A program made the translations under genes and the position numbers. Shown here in pieces: positions 61,368 to 64,000 of a stretch of 64,000 nucleotides of DNA (positions are counted from its first letter, which is position 1; each line of letters begins with the position of its first letter). The notes below the pieces were generated by a model. It had not been told where the DNA came from. It did not search any database and was given only the letters and a program-made list of their open reading frames with translations. Source of the DNA: an uncultured Clostridia bacterium (GTDB taxonomy: Bacteria > Bacillota > Clostridia > Lachnospirales > CAG-274); the NCBI GenBank assembly GCA_947591605.1, contig CANQDF010000003.1:62001-126000 (forward strand). Direction: 5' to 3'.

Positions 61368-64000
61368 AGTTTATCACTCCGGGAAAATCAAAATTACGTA
61401 TCCAAGCTTTCTTTCCATCCCTCCACACACATATAGTACTATCCATATAAGGGGCAATATCGCCTATCTTATCGGGCGGAGCAGACAGCACAGCCTGAAA
61501 TCCGAATCGTTTTAACAGTTCAACACTTTTTGAGATTCGCTCGCCATCCATTTTTGAAAACGCTTCATCAAATATAATTAATCTTAAAGTGTTTCCGGTT
61601 TTATCCCGTCCCAAACGGTATAATTGAGCAAACGAAGCTAACACGGCAATATAAAACGGTGTTTGAGTTTCGCCTCCGGATTTTTTCCCTATTGTTCTGG
61701 AAAGTCTTTGGGTATCTCCATCCTTGTCTATAACCTCCAAGTCAAAGGAAAGATATGTTCTGTAGTCTGTAAACATTCGTACACGTTTCTCGTAATCCTC
61801 GTTACTTCTGCTGACGGATACAGAGTTTTCATTAGTAATAATGGCAAATAGATCTTCAATTTCATTTTTATATTTTGCATTAAATTGTTCTGAAAATAAA
61901 TTATATCCACCATCAAGCTTCATGGGATCCATAATCATGTCATAATATCTCTTATACTCGGGCTTGGGAATAATTGAAAAACGATATCTGTCTTCTCCAA
62001 AGGAATGTCCTTTGAGTGCCATGTTTAAATCATTTATCTGTGATACAGCATCGTCTATGTTATGCTGAAGGCGGCTCAGGAAGTCCTCCCGGAATTGTTC
62101 AAAGGCTTTATTCTTAGTATCCCTGATACGAGTTATATAATCCCGAAGTTTATTTTCACTTAATTCATGCCAAATATTTTTATACAATTCATTGTCCCTA
62201 ATGTTTATGTCATAACCCATTTTATATATATTGTTATATTCCTGTCTAAAATTAAGAACCTTTTGCCATGCTTCATCTTTCTTGTTTGAAGCCCGACTGC
62301 GTTCTCTGGGAAAAGCCACAGAAATATTTAAAGCACTTCCGCGCAAATGCAGCTCACGGCTGTAACGCACCGAAGCCTCCTCCTCTACCCATGAGCTTTC
62401 ATAGTCCGCAAAAAGCTTTTGCTGTTTTTCGTCAAGCTCTTTTTCGTAACCCGGAATGCTTTCCTCCATGCATATCCGATACCTTTCTTTATCGGAGCTT
62501 ATTTTTTCTATATTATCGGTTCTTTTATTTTCCATGTTTCCAATATCATTGTTCAAAGATGATATATGATTTTTAAGCATTATAAAAGTGCTTTTATCAA
62601 CGGCATCTCGGCTCTCCGTAAGCTTTTCTATATCCTGCTTGATCCGTGGTACCTTTTTCATACTTATTGCTGCCAAAACAGACTGTTCGGCTTCTTCCTT
62701 GCTAAACCACGATAATTTTTTTGTCTTATTAAGCGCATTTTTTATAGTTAAACAATTATCTATCAACAAATTAAATTGCTTAATTTCGTTTTCTACATCT
62801 ATAAGCCTGTCCTTAATAGCACTTTGACCAATAGCAGGCTTTGCCCAGCGGTTAGGATTTATTGCACTTAAAACAAAATTACGATAAAGCATACCCTCAT
62901 CTGTAACAGCTATGCGGTGGTTCCTTAATTTCTCAACCCCATCGCATTTCATAACACGCCCCAATGTGTAATCTAAAAACATTCTTACATCGGGATTATC
63001 CGTAAAAATTTCCTCTGCAAGGCTGCCTTTATCCGCATGCGGATTCTTTTCGGCAAGTTTCTCGATATCAACAAGACCTGTAGCGTAAATTGATTTTTTT
63101 CGCTTTATGGTATCATAGACCTTTGAAGCTGTCAGATAATATTGCTTGGGAACTATTATATAAAACTTTTGAGTATGCAGATAACCTTCAATGGTGTTAC
63201 GCCAACGTTTGCCTCTTATTTCTGCCGCCTCTGCCACAATAACAACGGGTACATTTTCTTTAGTAGTTAATCTTAGTTTGGATATAATTGCTTCCTTTAA
63301 ATCTACAGCATCCTTCGGAAAATCATAAATACCCTTTTTCAGCTTATCTTTTTCATTTTTTAATTTATTTCTTTCAGTCAACAATCTGTCATGCTCTTCC
63401 GTAAGACTTCCTAACATCTGCATGGAATTATTGTAAAAACCGATGACCTCTTCTCTGTAACGCAAAAAATTTTCTTCTCCTATATCCTCAATTTTTTCTG
63501 CGTTAAGATCATTCATTGGTCTGATTGCTTTCAAAAGATTGCTGCTTTCTTCCCTTATATCCTCAATACGACTTTGTAAAGCAGGATTATTAAGGCAAAT
63601 TGTATTATCCGAAAGAATACTAATTATTTCATAAATATTTTCTATCCATCCCGATATGCTTTGGGATAGTATTGCTTCTGCCTTTGAATATTCCTCATTC
63701 AATCTTTCGAGTTCGTCTTTCTTGTCAGCAATTGTTTTTTCATAATAATTTATTTCTTGCATATGTTTATCACTGCCAAGCTGAATATTTAAGTGATCTC
63801 GTTCTTCTTGCATTTTCCGAATATTTTCTTTTTCTTCTCTAATTACTTTTTCAAGTATACTAATTTCTTCTTTAAGCCTTTGTGCCTTATTTCTTTCATT
63901 TAAAAGCTTATCGGTGCATATATCAACATCCGCCTTATCCAATAAATAGCTATACATCATAAAATCTTGTTCGTTCTTTTTAAAAATATTAAACGAATCG
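61360..64000 (-). CDS. jetC: JetC, SMC/MukB-like Wadjet motor ATPase (5' part outside window)
   Basis: The frame is open to the window edge, so the gene starts beyond 64000; 879 residues are visible of a usual ~1,100. The long central coiled coil (with a hinge-like middle) is followed by the C-terminal ATP-binding half: signature IGKKSGGETQTPFYIAVLAS, then the Walker B LRLIIFDEAFSKMDG. The Walker A half lies outside. The ORF's first in-frame ATG at 63960 is internal. JetC forms the loop-extruding motor with JetA and JetB, whose genes are expected just to the right on the minus strand. Confidence 0.87.
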   Translation of the reverse strand, partial: DSFNIFKKNEQDFMMYSYLLDKADVDICTDKLLNERNKAQRLKEEISILEKVIREEKENIRKMQEERDHLNIQLGSDKHMQEINYYEKTIADKKDELERLNEEYSKAEAILSQSISGWIENIYEIISILSDNTICLNNPALQSRIEDIREESSNLLKAIRPMNDLNAEKIEDIGEENFLRYREEVIGFYNNSMQMLGSLTEEHDRLLTERNKLKNEKDKLKKGIYDFPKDAVDLKEAIISKLRLTTKENVPVVIVAEAAEIRGKRWRNTIEGYLHTQKFYIIVPKQYYLTASKVYDTIKRKKSIYATGLVDIEKLAEKNPHADKGSLAEEIFTDNPDVRMFLDYTLGRVMKCDGVEKLRNHRIAVTDEGMLYRNFVLSAINPNRWAKPAIGQSAIKDRLIDVENEIKQFNLLIDNCLTIKNALNKTKKLSWFSKEEAEQSVLAAISMKKVPRIKQDIEKLTESRDAVDKSTFIMLKNHISSLNNDIGNMENKRTDNIEKISSDKERYRICMEESIPGYEKELDEKQQKLFADYESSWVEEEASVRYSRELHLRGSALNISVAFPRERSRASNKKDEAWQKVLNFRQEYNNIYKMGYDINIRDNELYKNIWHELSENKLRDYITRIRDTKNKAFEQFREDFLSRLQHNIDDAVSQINDLNMALKGHSFGEDRYRFSIIPKPEYKRYYDMIMDPMKLDGGYNLFSEQFNAKYKNEIEDLFAIITNENSVSVSRSNEDYEKRVRMFTDYRTYLSFDLEVIDKDGDTQRLSRTIGKKSGGETQTPFYIAVLASFAQLYRLGRDKTGNTLRLIIFDEAFSKMDGERISKSVELLKRFGFQAVLSAPPDKIGDIAPYMDSTICVWRDGKKAWIRNFDFPGVINYE

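Overview
The window looks like the chromosome of an obligately anaerobic, low-to-mid GC Firmicute of class Clostridia, probably a gut relative of the Oscillospirales or Lachnospirales. The evidence is a Spo0A gene, a pta-ackA-DUF177-rpmF block, pyruvate formate-lyase with its radical-SAM activase, a Re-type citrate synthase, a BlaI/M56 pair, strong GGAGG ribosome sites and frequent GTG/TTG starts. Genus cannot be fixed from the sequence alone.

Layout. 1-4.5 kb: murG (cut by the left edge) diverges from dapF, a PAP2 phosphatase, an ECF sigma factor and its zinc-finger anti-sigma factor. 4.6 kb: tRNA-Ser(GCT). 4.9-7.8 kb: BlaI repressor, M56 protease, a small secreted protein and two lipoproteins. 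8.2-11.6 kb: a pyruvate formate-lyase locus in which the enzyme is split. The core (681 aa) and the glycyl-radical domain (79 aa) are separate genes, with a 64-aa gene between them that resembles the start of the radical domain but lacks the glycine loop; pflA follows. 11.7-19.9 kb: HIT protein, EAL protein, two unrecognised proteins, DJ-1, CYTH, Spo0A, TmcAL and a lipoprotein whose signal peptide is out of frame with its body. 20.2-23.5 kb: pta, a 151-bp tandem duplication, ackA, DUF177, rpmF. 23.7-29.8 kb: DUF2461, acyltransferase, isocitrate dehydrogenase, Re-citrate synthase, cysK. 30-34.3 kb: hybrid histidine kinase translationally coupled to a sugar-binding lipoprotein. 34.5-35.4 kb: AT-rich nucleotidyltransferase two-gene module resembling a toxin-antitoxin unit. 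35.9-45.1 kb: cis-prenyltransferase homologue, then a tight run polA-coaE-slt-SBP-GalT-like-ddl-ybaK-DUF1349. 45.3-51 kb: response regulator/kinase/ABC transporter operon and an EFR1-type flavodoxin-ferredoxin.

51-59.6 kb is an AT-rich accessory stretch of exported or membrane proteins of unknown function, two internal paralogue pairs, and short remnants with Rhs/YD-repeat character. This suggests a decayed polymorphic-toxin/immunity array. 59.8-64 kb holds the jetD and jetC end of a Wadjet (JetABCD) anti-plasmid system that runs off the right edge.

Physiology suggested by the genes: pyruvate is cleaved to acetyl-CoA and formate, Pta-AckA makes ATP from acetyl-CoA, and Re-citrate synthase plus isocitrate dehydrogenase supply 2-oxoglutarate for biosynthesis. 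Several unrelated intergenic repeats (a modular ~240-300-bp element in at least two fuller copies, and the pta-ackA tandem) suggest mobile or slippage-prone non-coding DNA. All assignments rest on reading motifs by eye; no database search was run.
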